A stretch of DNA of 64,000 bases from Hyphomicrobiales bacterium (GCA_900472605.1 UCJD01000039.1:1-64000); one strand, 5' to 3'. Positions 36,729 to 47,431 are shown, counted from the stretch's first letter. Notes: generated by a model from the letters alone, not told the origin. Translations and numbers: made by a program.

Positions 36729-37439
36729 CTAGAACCGGCGACTTAGGATCTTAGATTTGATCTCTTGAAACTCTGCGTCAGATACAACCCCTGAGGCCAG
36801 CAGAGACTTCGCGTTATTGATTTCATTTGCGATCGCGTCTGTTGGCGACACGTCGGACGCCATTCCGGCTGCTTGGAACAGGCCGCCAAGGTTGATGCCA
36901 GAAAACGAGCGGTTTTCCTCCATGCTACGGATGCGCCGCTTCTCTTCCCAAGCTTGTTCCTGAGATTGCGAAAACTTGTAAATCTCCGCCGCGTCGTCGG
37001 GACTGCCGCCCGCAACTGCGAGTTTTCCGCCCGAAGGCTCCAAAAACGAGAAGGACAGCTCGGTACCGAAGAGTGCGGGGAAGATATTCTCGTCCATCTG
37101 AGCATCGCTCAGGTCCTTCCACTGCCTATCGATCATTCGGTAGCCGCCCAAGACTTTTCTCCGGACCGAAATCATCCGGCTGTTGGTTATTACCAGTGAT
37201 ACACGGCGTCTGAAGAGTGCCATTGCACGGTACTCGATGACACCCGCAACAACGGTTTCCCCTGGTAACAGCATCGCTTCAATCTTTGTTTTGACCTTGG
37301 CTTCGCGCCTTGAAGCACCAGCGAAGACCAAGACGAAATAGAGTGGAATGAGGAGACCGGCCACCAACGAGCTGGCAGCCAGGACGAGCAAGGCCAAGAC
37401 CATAATGATTAGAAGAAAGATATTGAGAAGACCGCGCAT
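36729..37439 (-). CDS. membrane protein with bacterial PH-like and SHOCT domains
   Basis: 236 aa. The first 45 residues form a hydrophobic membrane hairpin (ends LIPLYFVLVFAGAS). The middle, about residues 52-140, resembles a bacterial PH/YokE-type domain (MLLPGETVVAGVIEYRAMAL, SLVITNSRMISVRRKVLGGY). The C-terminal 30 residues are a SHOCT motif (LLASGVVSDAEFQEIKSKIL), a short helical oligomerisation module. Role unknown; proteins with this combination often relate to envelope stress or regulated membrane assembly. Single-gene unit. Confidence 0.66.
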   Translation of the reverse strand: MRGLLNIFLLIIMVLALLVLAASSLVAGLLIPLYFVLVFAGASRREAKVKTKIEAMLLPGETVVAGVIEYRAMALFRRRVSLVITNSRMISVRRKVLGGYRMIDRQWKDLSDAQMDENIFPALFGTELSFSFLEPSGGKLAVAGGSPDDAAEIYKFSQSQEQAWEEKRRIRSMEENRSFSGINLGGLFQAAGMASDVSPTDAIANEINNAKSLLASGVVSDAEFQEIKSKILSRRF

Positions 37440-37838
37440 TTTTACTCTTTAAAACTCTGATTTGGCTGCGTCCTCATTAGCTACACCTCTGAGATAATTC
37501 AATTAAAACCATTTGAGGCCCCGGCTCGGAGAGCGGCTACAGTACCACCTAAGGTAGAATCCTAGGTGTAGGTCCGCAACTGTACCTGCTAGACAACTGA
37601 AATGCGCTGCCAATTTGCACTTCCACCGTCAGGATTTGCAGTGTTCTCGTGAACTAAGTTGACGAAGACCAACCCTGGGGTCGTTGCGCTTTTAAGTATG
37701 GCTCGTTGCGGGAAGGCTTGAAAGTGGAAAGCGAAATCGGTCGCGACAAGCTCGTGTGGGCTGTCACAGCATCACAGTCATCTGTAAAATCGGCTAAAAT
37801 GGTCACCACCGCGGTCGCACGTTGACGACCCAATGAGC
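37440..37838. other. gene-free stretch
   Basis: About 400 bp between two minus-strand genes. It is AT-richer near 37440-37560, which probably holds the promoter of the SHOCT gene. No repeats, hairpins or convincing frames were seen. Confidence 0.4.
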
Positions 37839-38504
37839 TTACGTGGCGGCACTTTCTGGTGCAGAAGGTCGGCCAAACAGCGACGTAATATTCGATGGCT
37901 CGTCTGGGACTAGCCTCGCGCTCTGAGCGCGCCGTCTCCAGAATTCGTCCATTTCCCGTATTTTGGCCAGGAAGTCTTTCCTGGGGTTGTAATAGTCGGG
38001 TCGTGTGGGCAGGGGTAGGTCGTATGCAGCGCAAATCCGCTCGACCAAATCCATCCCTCTCAGCCCAAGACGGGAATAGTCATCCTGCCTATGTTCGAAT
38101 AGGTCGTTGAAGTCCGGCGGTTCGATCTCGATGGATTCCAACGCATCGCGTACGTTTCGCAAACGGTTCGGCAGCCACCTGATTTCGTCGGAAAGCTCCC
38201 GATCGAGCAGAGACCAATTGGCATCCTTGGGCAGAACAAGCGCGGGGTCGTCAGCGTGAAGAAAGAAATTCTCAGGCTCATCGACGTCGTATTCGGGAAA
38301 ATCGTGCGCGGCGACGTAGCAAGCGCCGACAAAGTCATCAATCGCCAGAACCGACTGCATCGCAAGGTCCCGTGCTTGATCTCCGTCTTGCACTGTTTTT
38401 CCTGGCTGGATTTTCCGACCTATCCAAACGACCATCCCGATCAACACGACGGCGAGAGCGAAGCCAATCAAGATCATCAGTGCAGCGAAATCAAACGGGC
38501 TCAT
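37839..38504 (-). CDS. membrane-anchored hypothetical protein
   Basis: 221 aa with one N-terminal membrane segment (about residues 8-29) and a soluble, acidic, Trp/Pro-containing domain in the cytoplasm. I recognise no family. Motif-like stretches are FVGACYVAAHDFPEYDVDEP and GLRGMDLVERICAAYDLPLP. It is alone in its transcription unit, between the SHOCT protein and the HU gene. Confidence 0.6.
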   Translation of the reverse strand: MSPFDFAALMILIGFALAVVLIGMVVWIGRKIQPGKTVQDGDQARDLAMQSVLAIDDFVGACYVAAHDFPEYDVDEPENFFLHADDPALVLPKDANWSLLDRELSDEIRWLPNRLRNVRDALESIEIEPPDFNDLFEHRQDDYSRLGLRGMDLVERICAAYDLPLPTRPDYYNPRKDFLAKIREMDEFWRRRAQSARLVPDEPSNITSLFGRPSAPESAAT

Positions 38505-38690
38505 TCGGCATCCTTCTGACAGCTAGCTGTAGCGAGGGAATATGAGCACGATTCGCCAGAACCGCAAACAGCTCTGCGCGACAAGAGCAGCAGCCAGACA
38601 GATAATCACCCTACGACTTTTGAGGATCTATGATTAAATATTCGATATTGCTTAATTGAAGGTGTGTTCAAGCCGCATTGACACGATTTA

Positions 38691-38724
38691 AAAATGCCCG
38701 TTGACCCTCATCAACGGGCATTTT
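38691..38724 (-). terminator. rho-independent terminator of the HU gene
   Basis: A perfect 14-bp inverted repeat (AAAATGCCCGTTGA and TCAACGGGCATTTT, 6-base loop). It lies 59 bp beyond the HU stop. Read on the minus strand it is followed by TTTTTAAATC. The flanking A and T runs could make it bidirectional, but no plus-strand gene ends here. Confidence 0.87.
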
Positions 38725-38782
38725 GCTATGTGAACGGTTCGACAATATTCGCGGTGGCCGAGCGCATCGCAACGGCGTTTCG

Positions 38783-39061
38783 TTACTTGTTCAGTGCGTC
38801 CTTCACTGCCTTTGCAGGCTGGAAGCTCAGCTTCTTTGCCGCGGCAACCTTTATCGTGGCACCCGTCGATGGATTACGGGCCTCACGCTCTGGCGTATCC
38901 TTCACCTTGAACTTTCCGAAACCGGGAATGGACGTCTCAGCACCAGAAATCGCAGCATTGATGATGGCAGCGAAAACAGCTTCAACGATCACTTTGCTTT
39001 GGACCTTCGTCAGGCCATGCTCGGCGGCAATCTTGTCTACAATTTCGTTGGTCGTGGTCAT
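38783..39061 (-). CDS. hup: HU-family DNA-binding protein
   Basis: 92 aa from ATG 39061 (MTTTNEIVDKIAAEHGLTKV); the frame opens earlier but the family begins here. It has the dimerisation helices, the GFGKFKVKDTPEREARNPST signature and the ATIKVAAAKKLSFQP DNA-arm region of HU. A plasmid-borne HU may serve nucleoid shaping or plasmid-host compatibility. Followed by a strong terminator. Confidence 0.93.
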   Translation of the reverse strand: MTTTNEIVDKIAAEHGLTKVQSKVIVEAVFAAIINAAISGAETSIPGFGKFKVKDTPEREARNPSTGATIKVAAAKKLSFQPAKAVKDALNK

Positions 39062-39418
39062 GGTTAATCCTTTGCTTATGGAACATATCCTTTCCACTCG
39101 AATCGTGACCTGTCACCGTCTAGATTCGCTCATCGCCAGTAGAACCTTACTTCTCCACAAAAAGTAGAACGTGTCTGGTTTTGGCCTTTGTGTGAACGTC
39201 TTGTGGATGAGCTGCTCTGCTCTGGGCGCAATGACATGGAAAAAGCGAACTCGCTTGCGGACCTATTCGGCAGAAGCTCATGAGTCGCAATGTCGAATTG
39301 TCAGCGTTGAAGCCGGGCCAGCTCGTGGTGAGACGTGATAAATGAGTTGTCGGCCAGTTGGTTCGCCCATCGGTGATCGCGGCAAGACGATGTTTCATTG
39401 AGTAAAGAGGAAGCGACC
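39062..39418. other. intergenic region between divergent HU and cyclase genes
   Basis: About 357 bp holding both promoters. No gene, long hairpin or repeat was recognised. Confidence 0.4.
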
Positions 39419-40606
39419 GTGAACGGCATGCAGGATCTCATCGACTGGCTCATCGCAGCGGGGGTCAGCAGCCGCAGCCTCGAGCAGATCATGGAAGGGC
39501 TAGGGCCGCGCTTGCTTGCCCTCGGCTACCCAATCGTGCGAGCTTCAATTGCAATGCCTTCCATCGATCCAATGACGCGAGGATACTCGGTCGTTTGGTC
39601 CCCGGGCTCGGGAGTATCGGTTGACACCCAAGGGCACGATGATGCCGGCCAGGCGATGTTTGAGCGGTCGCCTATATTCCACCTTCTTGCAAACAATCTC
39701 CTGTACGGTCGGTGGCGATTGCCATCGAGCGATCGTGAAGCGTTTCCACTATTCGACGAATTAGTGGCGATCGGCGCTACCGACTATGCGATTACGCTTG
39801 CGGAATTTCCTGGTGACACCGCGCTCGGGGGTGTCGCTTTCTCTTTGGCAGCTGGCGGTGTTGAGGGGTTCACAGACGAGGAAATTGCGGGAATTTCCCG
39901 GCTCATGCCCGCTTTAGCACTGGCGTGTTATCGGCTGGCGACGACGCGCATCGCAACCGATGTGCTGGCAGTTTATACCGGAGCACGAACGAGCGGCCGC
40001 ATCCTGAGCGGCCAGACGCGCCGGGGTGATGGCACTTCGATCTACGCCGCAATCCTACTTGCCGATCTCAAGGACTTCACTTCGCTGAACGAACGTTGGC
40101 CGCCCGAGAGAATAGTGGGTTGGCTCAACGAGCATTTCGAAGCGATTGCAGACCCTGTTGAGAAGAATGGAGGTGAAATCCTGAAGTTCATGGGGGATAG
40201 TCTTTTGGCAATTTTTCCGAGCGAGCTCGAAGACCCGTCAATGGCCTGTCGTCGCGCACTCTCATCGGCCTTGGATGCCGTAAAGGCCAATCAAGAGCTC
40301 AACGTAACTCGTGCGGCGCGTGACGAGCCCGCGTTGCTGGTCGATGTCGCACTGCACGTTGGCGAGGTCTTTTACGGCAACATCGGCGCCGCTCGCCGGC
40401 TCGATTTCACGGCAATCGGTCGCGCCGTCAATGAAGCGGCGCGCATAGAGAAAATCGCCGATGTAGTGGACCACAGCGTTTTGGCCTCGGCGCCTTTTGC
40501 CGCCACGCAAGCTTGGATGGGCTTTAAGAGCGTCGGTTTTTTCACGCTCAAAGGGGTCGCAGAACCAGCGGAGGTCTTTGTCTGGACGGAGCCTGTCGGT
40601 GCCTAA
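39419..40606 (+). CDS. class III adenylate/guanylate cyclase
   Basis: 395 aa from GTG 39419, preferred because GAGGAAG lies 5 bases ahead; a TTG at 39398 is in frame upstream. The N-terminal 200 residues form a soluble domain I do not recognise, perhaps sensory. The C-terminal cyclase domain has both metal aspartates (LLADLKDFTSLNE and GGEILKFMGDSLLAIFP), the base-selecting region RRLDFTAIGRAVNEAARIEK, and the HVGEVFYGNIG segment. The aspartate in RRLDFT favours ATP as substrate. It is cytoplasmic, with no membrane segments. Confidence 0.9.
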   Translation: MNGMQDLIDWLIAAGVSSRSLEQIMEGLGPRLLALGYPIVRASIAMPSIDPMTRGYSVVWSPGSGVSVDTQGHDDAGQAMFERSPIFHLLANNLLYGRWRLPSSDREAFPLFDELVAIGATDYAITLAEFPGDTALGGVAFSLAAGGVEGFTDEEIAGISRLMPALALACYRLATTRIATDVLAVYTGARTSGRILSGQTRRGDGTSIYAAILLADLKDFTSLNERWPPERIVGWLNEHFEAIADPVEKNGGEILKFMGDSLLAIFPSELEDPSMACRRALSSALDAVKANQELNVTRAARDEPALLVDVALHVGEVFYGNIGAARRLDFTAIGRAVNEAARIEKIADVVDHSVLASAPFAATQAWMGFKSVGFFTLKGVAEPAEVFVWTEPVGA

Positions 40607-40673
40607 TCGTTCGACATAATCGCGGATCGGGCTCCTAGGCACGGTTTGATCGCTATTCGCGAACAGGCGGGTT

Positions 40674-40928
40674 TCACTGCTTACCGACGCGCTCCAGAAC
40701 CGCCTGCCATCGCTTCTTATATCCCTCGATCATTGCCGAGTTCACATCGGCCGCCCTTAGTCGAGCCTCCAGATCGTTGACATCGAATGCCTGCAGCATC
40801 GTCTCCTTGCGATAATGCATCAGAGTATATCGGAACATGTCCTCCCAACTCCGGCGAACCCCGATCGACTCGTCCAACAGCTCCTCGCGGCAGTGTTCGA
40901 TGAGCTCTGCGAGGGACATGTCTTGCAT
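40674..40928 (-). CDS. small conserved-looking hypothetical protein, 84 aa
   Basis: ATG 40928 is chosen because GGAGA lies ahead at good distance; ATG 40940 is also in frame. The protein is helical and charged (LAELIEHCREELLDESIGVR, RSWEDMFRYTLMHYRKETML). The pattern faintly recalls the SAM-like N-terminal core-binding domain of tyrosine recombinases, but no catalytic domain is present and this is not enough for a call. Confidence 0.5.
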   Translation of the reverse strand: MQDMSLAELIEHCREELLDESIGVRRSWEDMFRYTLMHYRKETMLQAFDVNDLEARLRAADVNSAMIEGYKKRWQAVLERVGKQ

Positions 40929-41052
40929 TGAAGTCTCCATGATTATCGACACTAGCCAAAAGCTCCTTCGGCGCGAGCACATGGTCCGGTGTAAATCGAC
41001 AGCGATCACTTTGCATGTCGCCGTCGACGAGCGGTGTCTGTATGATCATCGT

Positions 41053-41916
41053 TCAGGTTCGAATGGATCTCGCCCGCATCTTCATGCGGAATTGGCGGGG
41101 TGTGTCTTCCGTGTGATGCTTAAAGGCAACGTAAAAGCGTGCGGAAGAACCAAAACCACAGTCATGTGCGATCTCAAGGATCGGGTCGTCGGTCTCCGCC
41201 AGCCGTTGCATGGCACGCGATAACCGAAACCGGGTGACATAATCCATGACAGAGATTCCGAGAACGTCGCGAAACGCCCTGTTGGCAGTTGTCGGATGAA
41301 CGCGAGCCAGCTTTGCGATGGCGGTCAGCGTCAAAGGTTCACGATAGCGCTTGCTGATTATTTCAGTGAGTGCCTGCGTATAGCGAATGCCTGATCCGGC
41401 AAGCGCCGTCGCGGAGCGGCGCGTGACGCCGGCGTCCGCGTGGTCAAGAACAAGCCGGCGGACGCGAACGGCGACCTCATCCATGACGAGTTGCCGCCTG
41501 GCCTGGTCACCTTCACTCCATTCCTGCACCCATCGGGCCCCAGACGACCAAGCACCATCGGCGGGATTGGGTTCATGTATGAATGCCCCCTGCAAGATGG
41601 CTTGCCGGGCAGTCGCTTCGATCGGCATCGCGAGGAAGTCCGCAAGCGGAAGATAAGCGCACACGAGAGGTGATTGCGGTGTCACGACAACAGTCTGGTG
41701 GGGAATTGCCGCCCAGAACAAGACAAGACGCCCAGCCTCGACATGCTCCTGCTTCCCATTGAACAAGTAGGTCATCGACCCCTCGCGAAGGAGATTGATC
41801 TCAATGTGATCATGCCAATGGGCCGATGCCATGGTATCCGCCATGTGCTCTTCGACGAGGAAGTCGCGCGGCGACCCCTGCCACCTTCCTTCCGAGCCGA
41901 CCTGTTCGACCTGCAT
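41053..41916 (-). CDS. AraC-family transcriptional regulator
   Basis: 287 aa. An N-terminal cupin ligand-binding domain (SAHWHDHIEINLLREGSMTY, with the LFNGKQEHVEAGRLVLFWAA strand) is followed by a C-terminal double helix-turn-helix: LTLTAIAKLARVHPTTANRA, then DPILEIAHDCGFGSSARFYV. It is divergent from the family 4 glycosidase gene with about 100 bp between, so it likely activates that gene and perhaps the downstream catabolic operon in response to a sugar. Confidence 0.92.
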   Translation of the reverse strand: MQVEQVGSEGRWQGSPRDFLVEEHMADTMASAHWHDHIEINLLREGSMTYLFNGKQEHVEAGRLVLFWAAIPHQTVVVTPQSPLVCAYLPLADFLAMPIEATARQAILQGAFIHEPNPADGAWSSGARWVQEWSEGDQARRQLVMDEVAVRVRRLVLDHADAGVTRRSATALAGSGIRYTQALTEIISKRYREPLTLTAIAKLARVHPTTANRAFRDVLGISVMDYVTRFRLSRAMQRLAETDDPILEIAHDCGFGSSARFYVAFKHHTEDTPRQFRMKMRARSIRT

Positions 41917-42013
41917 CGCGATTGCTCCAATACGAGAGAAATTACGCCATTATCAAGAAGAAATTCCCAATTGAAAGAGGCATGAACGCTTAACTCAATT
42001 AATGGAGAGCCGA

Positions 42014-43330
<1,317 letters not shown>

Positions 43331-43352
43331 ACGCGTCCGACCATTTGATCAG

Positions 43353-43382
43353 CGGCGCCTTCCAGGAGGCGCCGTTTTCTTT
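43353..43382 (+). terminator. rho-independent terminator after melA
   Basis: CGGCGCCT and AGGCGCCG pair across a 6-base loop and are followed by TTTTCTTT. It separates the glycosidase gene from the DeoR-led operon. Confidence 0.85.
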
Positions 43383-43411
43383 GCTCGCATTTAAAACGAT
43401 CATGAAAAATC

Positions 43412-43432
43412 ATCATTGTGATTGACAATGAT
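43412..43432. promoter_or_regulatory. inverted repeat, probable operator of the DeoR operon
   Basis: ATCATTGT and ACAATGAT, a perfect 8-bp inverted repeat with a 5-base spacer. It lies 50-70 bp ahead of the regulator's likely start at 43485. It overlaps in-frame TTG and ATG codons at 43422 and 43428, which argues against those as starts. Autoregulation by the DeoR protein is likely. Confidence 0.58.
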
Positions 43433-43484
43433 CTTTCTAGGTGGAAATCTGAGTGAAATTAGAAAGCCAAAAAGGGAACAGGCA

Positions 43485-44279
43485 TTGAACCAGAGCGGCG
43501 GCCTCAAGACAGATCGGCAGGACCTCATCCGCAGCCATCTCTATGCCAATGGATTTTCCACGATCCAGGACATTGCGGATGCCGTCGGCGCATCGCTCGC
43601 GACGGTACGGCGCGATCTTCAGCTTCTGCAGGAAGCCGGCGCGATCGATCGTGTTCACGGCGGTGCTCGGATCGCCGAAGGGTCTTCGGTGGAGCTTGCG
43701 TTTCAGGAGCGCGAGAAGCGTCAATTGGCTGCCAAGCGCGCCATTGCAAATGCCGCCTATGAATGTCTCTCTCCGCGCACGGCAATCTTCCTCGATGCCG
43801 GCACGACTGTACTTCAGCTTGCCAAGCTGATCCGCATCAATCCCATGCCGCTGCGCATCTTTACCAACGGCCTGATCGTGGCGCAGGAGTTCATGAACGT
43901 CCCGAACCTCGACGTCGTCCTACTCGGCGGGCAGCTGCGCAGCGAAAATGCATCGCTTGTCGGCCCCCAGGCCGAAGCCATGCTGGAAACGATCTGGTTC
44001 GACCAGCTGTTTCTCGGCGCAAGCGCGGTGAGTCATGATGGCGCGATCTATAGCGTGGATAGCGCCGAAGCGAGCCTCAATCGGAAAATGCTCACCCGAT
44101 CCAGCCATCGCTTCGTACTCGCGGACTCCTCCAAATTCGGCACGACGGCAACGTACAAGGTGGCGCCGCTGAGCAGTGCCAAGCTGATCACCGATGCCGA
44201 TCTTTCGAAGGACTGGCGCGCGCAGCTTGGCGACCTTGCCGTCGAGGCCATTTTTGCCGACCAGGGAGCGAAGTCTTGA
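43485..44279 (+). CDS. DeoR-family transcriptional regulator
   Basis: 264 aa if it begins at TTG 43485, which has AAGGGA ahead and gives a usual family length; earlier in-frame starts overlap the operator-like repeat. The N-terminal winged helix-turn-helix is STIQDIADAVGASLATVRRD. The DeoR sensor domain follows with IFLDAGTTVLQLAKLI, VVLLGGQLRSENASLVGPQA and FLGASAVSHDGAI, which bind a phosphorylated sugar. It overlaps the kinase gene by four bases, so regulator and enzymes share a transcript. Probable repressor relieved by the sugar phosphate. Confidence 0.9.
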   Translation: MNQSGGLKTDRQDLIRSHLYANGFSTIQDIADAVGASLATVRRDLQLLQEAGAIDRVHGGARIAEGSSVELAFQEREKRQLAAKRAIANAAYECLSPRTAIFLDAGTTVLQLAKLIRINPMPLRIFTNGLIVAQEFMNVPNLDVVLLGGQLRSENASLVGPQAEAMLETIWFDQLFLGASAVSHDGAIYSVDSAEASLNRKMLTRSSHRFVLADSSKFGTTATYKVAPLSSAKLITDADLSKDWRAQLGDLAVEAIFADQGAKS

Positions 44280-45226
44280 GCGGCGACCTGATCCTCGGCA
44301 TCGACGGCGGCGGCACCAAGGTGATGGTGGCGCTTGCCGATCGCAGCGGACGCATCCTTCGTACCGGTTTGGGTGGCGGCGTCAACGCGATGGACAATCC
44401 AGCTTGGCGGACCGAACTCGAGGCGCAGATCGAACCGTTTCGCAGCGAAAGGCGATTGACCGCCGTCGCGGCTGCGTTGCCCGTTTACGGAGAGGTCGCC
44501 CATCTTTCCCTCCAATTGGAAGAAGCCATCGCCCAAGCCTTCCCGAATGCGCGGACACGCGTTCTCAACGATGTCGATGCCGCCCATCTCGGCGCGCTGG
44601 CCGGCAAGTCGGGTATTCTCGTGCTCTCTGGAACCGGTTCCATGGCCTGGGCGCGCAACGCTAAAGGCGAGCCTGCCCGGACCGGCGGCTGGGGCGACAT
44701 CATTGGCGATGAAGGAAGCAGCTACTGGATCGGCCGGCTGGCGCTCAATCTGGTCAGCCAAAGCCTTGATGGACGACTGCCGCCGACCGCGTTGGTGAGG
44801 GCAATCTTCGATCACCTTCGCCTCGACCCGATCAACCCGATGGACAGCCTCGGCGCCTGGGCGACATCAGATGCGAAACGATCAAGCATCGCTGCGCTGT
44901 CCTCAGTGGTCGACAAGGCTGCACTAAACGGCGACACGGCTGCCAGGGGCCTGCTCGACCTTGCGGCGGAAGAACTTGCCAAGCACCACCGCGCGATAGC
45001 CGGTCGCTGCGAGCCGGGCGCCGATTGGACATTTGCCGGCGGCACACTGCGAAGCACAGTGCTCCTGCAGGCGCTGGAGCAACGCATCGGCCACCCCCCG
45101 ATTTCTCCGAAATTACCCCCGATCGGCGGAGCGCTCTTCGCTGCCGCCCAACTTCTCGACTGGCCCTTGGACGAAGGCTGGATCGGGCACGTCGCCGCAT
45201 CGGCAAAAGCGGCGTTTGCGCAATAA
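44276..45226 (+). CDS. BadF/BadG-type sugar kinase (N-acetylglucosamine-kinase-like)
   Basis: 316 aa from TTG 44276, coupled to the DeoR stop. ATPase motifs of the ASKHA fold are LILGIDGGGTKVMVALADR (phosphate 1), RVLNDVDAAHLGAL (catalytic Asp), ILVLSGTGSMAWARN (phosphate 2) and TGGWGDIIGDEGSSYWIG. This group phosphorylates amino sugars such as GlcNAc, GlcN or GalNAc. In this operon the product would be a galactosamine or N-acetylgalactosamine 6-phosphate. The exact substrate is inferred from neighbours. Confidence 0.84.
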   Translation: MSGDLILGIDGGGTKVMVALADRSGRILRTGLGGGVNAMDNPAWRTELEAQIEPFRSERRLTAVAAALPVYGEVAHLSLQLEEAIAQAFPNARTRVLNDVDAAHLGALAGKSGILVLSGTGSMAWARNAKGEPARTGGWGDIIGDEGSSYWIGRLALNLVSQSLDGRLPPTALVRAIFDHLRLDPINPMDSLGAWATSDAKRSSIAALSSVVDKAALNGDTAARGLLDLAAEELAKHHRAIAGRCEPGADWTFAGGTLRSTVLLQALEQRIGHPPISPKLPPIGGALFAAAQLLDWPLDEGWIGHVAASAKAAFAQ

Positions 45227-45263
45227 ATCACGTAAATTCTTGATAAAAAAGAAGGATGGGAAC

Positions 45264-46517
45264 ATGCGTAAAACAATCTTATCACTGCTCGCCTCAGCCG
45301 CGCTGGCTGTCGCTCTACCAGCCGCTGCACAAGATAAACCCTTGGCCGGTCAATCGATCACCGTACTGATGCCGTCGCCGCAGGGTCCTGATATCGCATC
45401 CGCGTTCGAAGCAGAAACTGGCATCCACGTCGACCTGCAGACGCTCTCCTGGGACGACATTCGCCCGAAGCTGGTGACGGCGCTGGTGGCCGGCACGGCG
45501 CCCGCCGACGTGACCGAATTCGACTGGTCCTGGACCGGTCAGTTCGCCGCAGCCGACTGGTACATGCCGCTCAACGAGGTGATCGATGCCGATAGCGTGA
45601 AGGACATCGGCGTTGCCAAGATATTCACGGTTGACGGAAAGCTGCTCGGCGTCCCCTATTCGAACGACTTTCGCGTGATGCTGATCAACAAGAAGCATTT
45701 CGCGGATGCCGGTATCACCGAGACTCCAAAGACACTCGACCAACTTGTGGCAGCCGCCAAACAGATCAAGGAAAAAGGCATTGCCACCTACCCGATCGGC
45801 TTGCCTGTCTCGGCGACCGAAGGAGCCTCGACGAGCTGGTATCTGCTGACCAAGGCATTCGGTGGCGAGCTGTTCGACAAGGAGTTCAACCCGCTTTTCA
45901 CCAAGCCTGATTCTGCTGGTTACAAGGCGCTGGCCTTCGAACTGATGCTGCTGAAGGAAGGTCTGGTCGATCCGGCATCCACCGGCCTCAAGGATAGCCA
46001 GATCAACGAGGGAATGTTCTCGCAGGGCCTGACCAGCATCATGATCTCGGGCGAGCCAGGTCGTCTCGGACAGATGAACGATCCCAAGCAGTCCAAGGTC
46101 GCCGGCCAGGTCGAGGCGATCCTGGTGCCGACCGAAAGCGGCGAAACCCGTAGCTTCGGTCTGCCGGAGGCGCTCGCGATCCCGAACGTCTCGCCAAACA
46201 AGGAGGCAGCCGTCGCTTTCGTCAAGTGGTTCACGAGCCGCGAGTTCCAGAAGAAGAACATGGCGAACGGTTTCCTGCCGACCCGCACCTCGGCACTGGC
46301 CGAGCTCAACTCTGAAGGCAAACTGAACAGCGGCGATGCGCTGGTCGCGCAGTCGAAGACAGTCGAGGCGCTGTTTCCACAGGGCACGCCCCCGTGGTAC
46401 CCGCAGTTCTCCAGTGGCGTGAACACCGCGATCAACAGCGCCGCCAAGGGGCAGATGACCGTTGACCAGGCCGTCGAAAGCATTGCCTATGCCGCCAAGC
46501 AGGCGATGGCGCAATGA
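45264..46517 (+). CDS. sugar-binding protein of ABC importer
   Basis: 417 aa from ATG 45264, which has AAGGATGGG ahead and opens a clean signal peptide (cut near AAAQDKPL). The open frame extends 231 bases upstream but that is not coding. SBP_bac_1 features: SITVLMPSPQGPDIASAFEA, FRVMLINKKHFADAGITETP, PKTLDQLVAAAKQIKEKG. First gene of the transporter part of the operon; it overlaps the next gene by four bases. Confidence 0.93.
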   Translation: MRKTILSLLASAALAVALPAAAQDKPLAGQSITVLMPSPQGPDIASAFEAETGIHVDLQTLSWDDIRPKLVTALVAGTAPADVTEFDWSWTGQFAAADWYMPLNEVIDADSVKDIGVAKIFTVDGKLLGVPYSNDFRVMLINKKHFADAGITETPKTLDQLVAAAKQIKEKGIATYPIGLPVSATEGASTSWYLLTKAFGGELFDKEFNPLFTKPDSAGYKALAFELMLLKEGLVDPASTGLKDSQINEGMFSQGLTSIMISGEPGRLGQMNDPKQSKVAGQVEAILVPTESGETRSFGLPEALAIPNVSPNKEAAVAFVKWFTSREFQKKNMANGFLPTRTSALAELNSEGKLNSGDALVAQSKTVEALFPQGTPPWYPQFSSGVNTAINSAAKGQMTVDQAVESIAYAAKQAMAQ

Positions 46518-47431
46518 CGGCTGTCGCCTACAAGGAGACAGTAGCCAAGAAGGGTGTCGGCTTGAATGCCGACATCACTCTCGGCGTTCTGCTCGTCTCT
46601 CCCATTCTGATCACCATGGCGGCGCTCGTCTTTTATCCGATGGCGCGCACGCTTTGGGACAGCCTCCACCGGGTCAACCCGATGCAGGCCGGCACGCCCT
46701 TCGTCGGCCTGGAAAACTACACGCGAATGCTGTCGGACGGGCAGCTCGGCACGACCTGGGTCAACACGCTCATCTACGTCGTGCTGGCCGTGCTTGCGGA
46801 AACGATATTCGGCGTGCTCGCCGCCTCGCTGATCAATCAGCTGAAGGTCGGGCGGCAGTGGGTTCTTGCGGCGGTCATCCTGCCCTGGGCACTTCCCGGT
46901 GTCGTCAACTCAGTGATCTGGTTGTGGATCTATCAACCCGGCGCGGGCCTGCTGAACGGCATCCTCACCTCTCTCGGGCTTCCCTTCGATAACCACGTCT
47001 GGTTCAATGACCGGACGAGCGCGATCATCGCCGTCACGGTCGTGCACGTGTGGCGCATGATGCCGCTGACGATTGTCATCGTTCTCGCTGCGATGCAGAG
47101 CATTCCTTCGCATCTTTATGAAGCGGCACGCATCGATGGCGCAACCCGTCCGCAGATGTTCGCGCTGGTTACGCTTCCGCTCGTTCGCAGCGCGATCGCG
47201 GTTGCCATGACCAACGCTACCGTGAACGCCTTCAACCTCTTCGACGAAGCCTGGGTTCTCGCTGGCTCCAGTCTCGAGACGCGGCCGATCCTCGTGCAGA
47301 TCTATCTGGAGACCTTCCAAAACCTGCGGTTCTCCTATGGCATGGCGCTTTCGGTCGTCATCACCTTCGTCTCGCTCCTCGTCTCGCTCATCTATGTCCT
47401 TCGGGTCTATCGCAACACACGGTTCGACTGA
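46514..47431 (+). CDS. carbohydrate ABC importer permease (MalF type)
   Basis: 305 aa, about six membrane segments, with the EAA loop YEAARIDGATRPQMFALVTL. Coupled upstream (ATGA overlap) and downstream (one-base overlap TGATG). Confidence 0.93.
   Translation: MTAVAYKETVAKKGVGLNADITLGVLLVSPILITMAALVFYPMARTLWDSLHRVNPMQAGTPFVGLENYTRMLSDGQLGTTWVNTLIYVVLAVLAETIFGVLAASLINQLKVGRQWVLAAVILPWALPGVVNSVIWLWIYQPGAGLLNGILTSLGLPFDNHVWFNDRTSAIIAVTVVHVWRMMPLTIVIVLAAMQSIPSHLYEAARIDGATRPQMFALVTLPLVRSAIAVAMTNATVNAFNLFDEAWVLAGSSLETRPILVQIYLETFQNLRFSYGMALSVVITFVSLLVSLIYVLRVYRNTRFD

Noticed and set aside
45315..46514. 399-codon minus-strand frame opposite the sugar-binding protein
   Set aside because: Shadow of a gene with a signal peptide and family motifs on the plus strand; the minus product is Arg/Leu/Gly-rich without domains.
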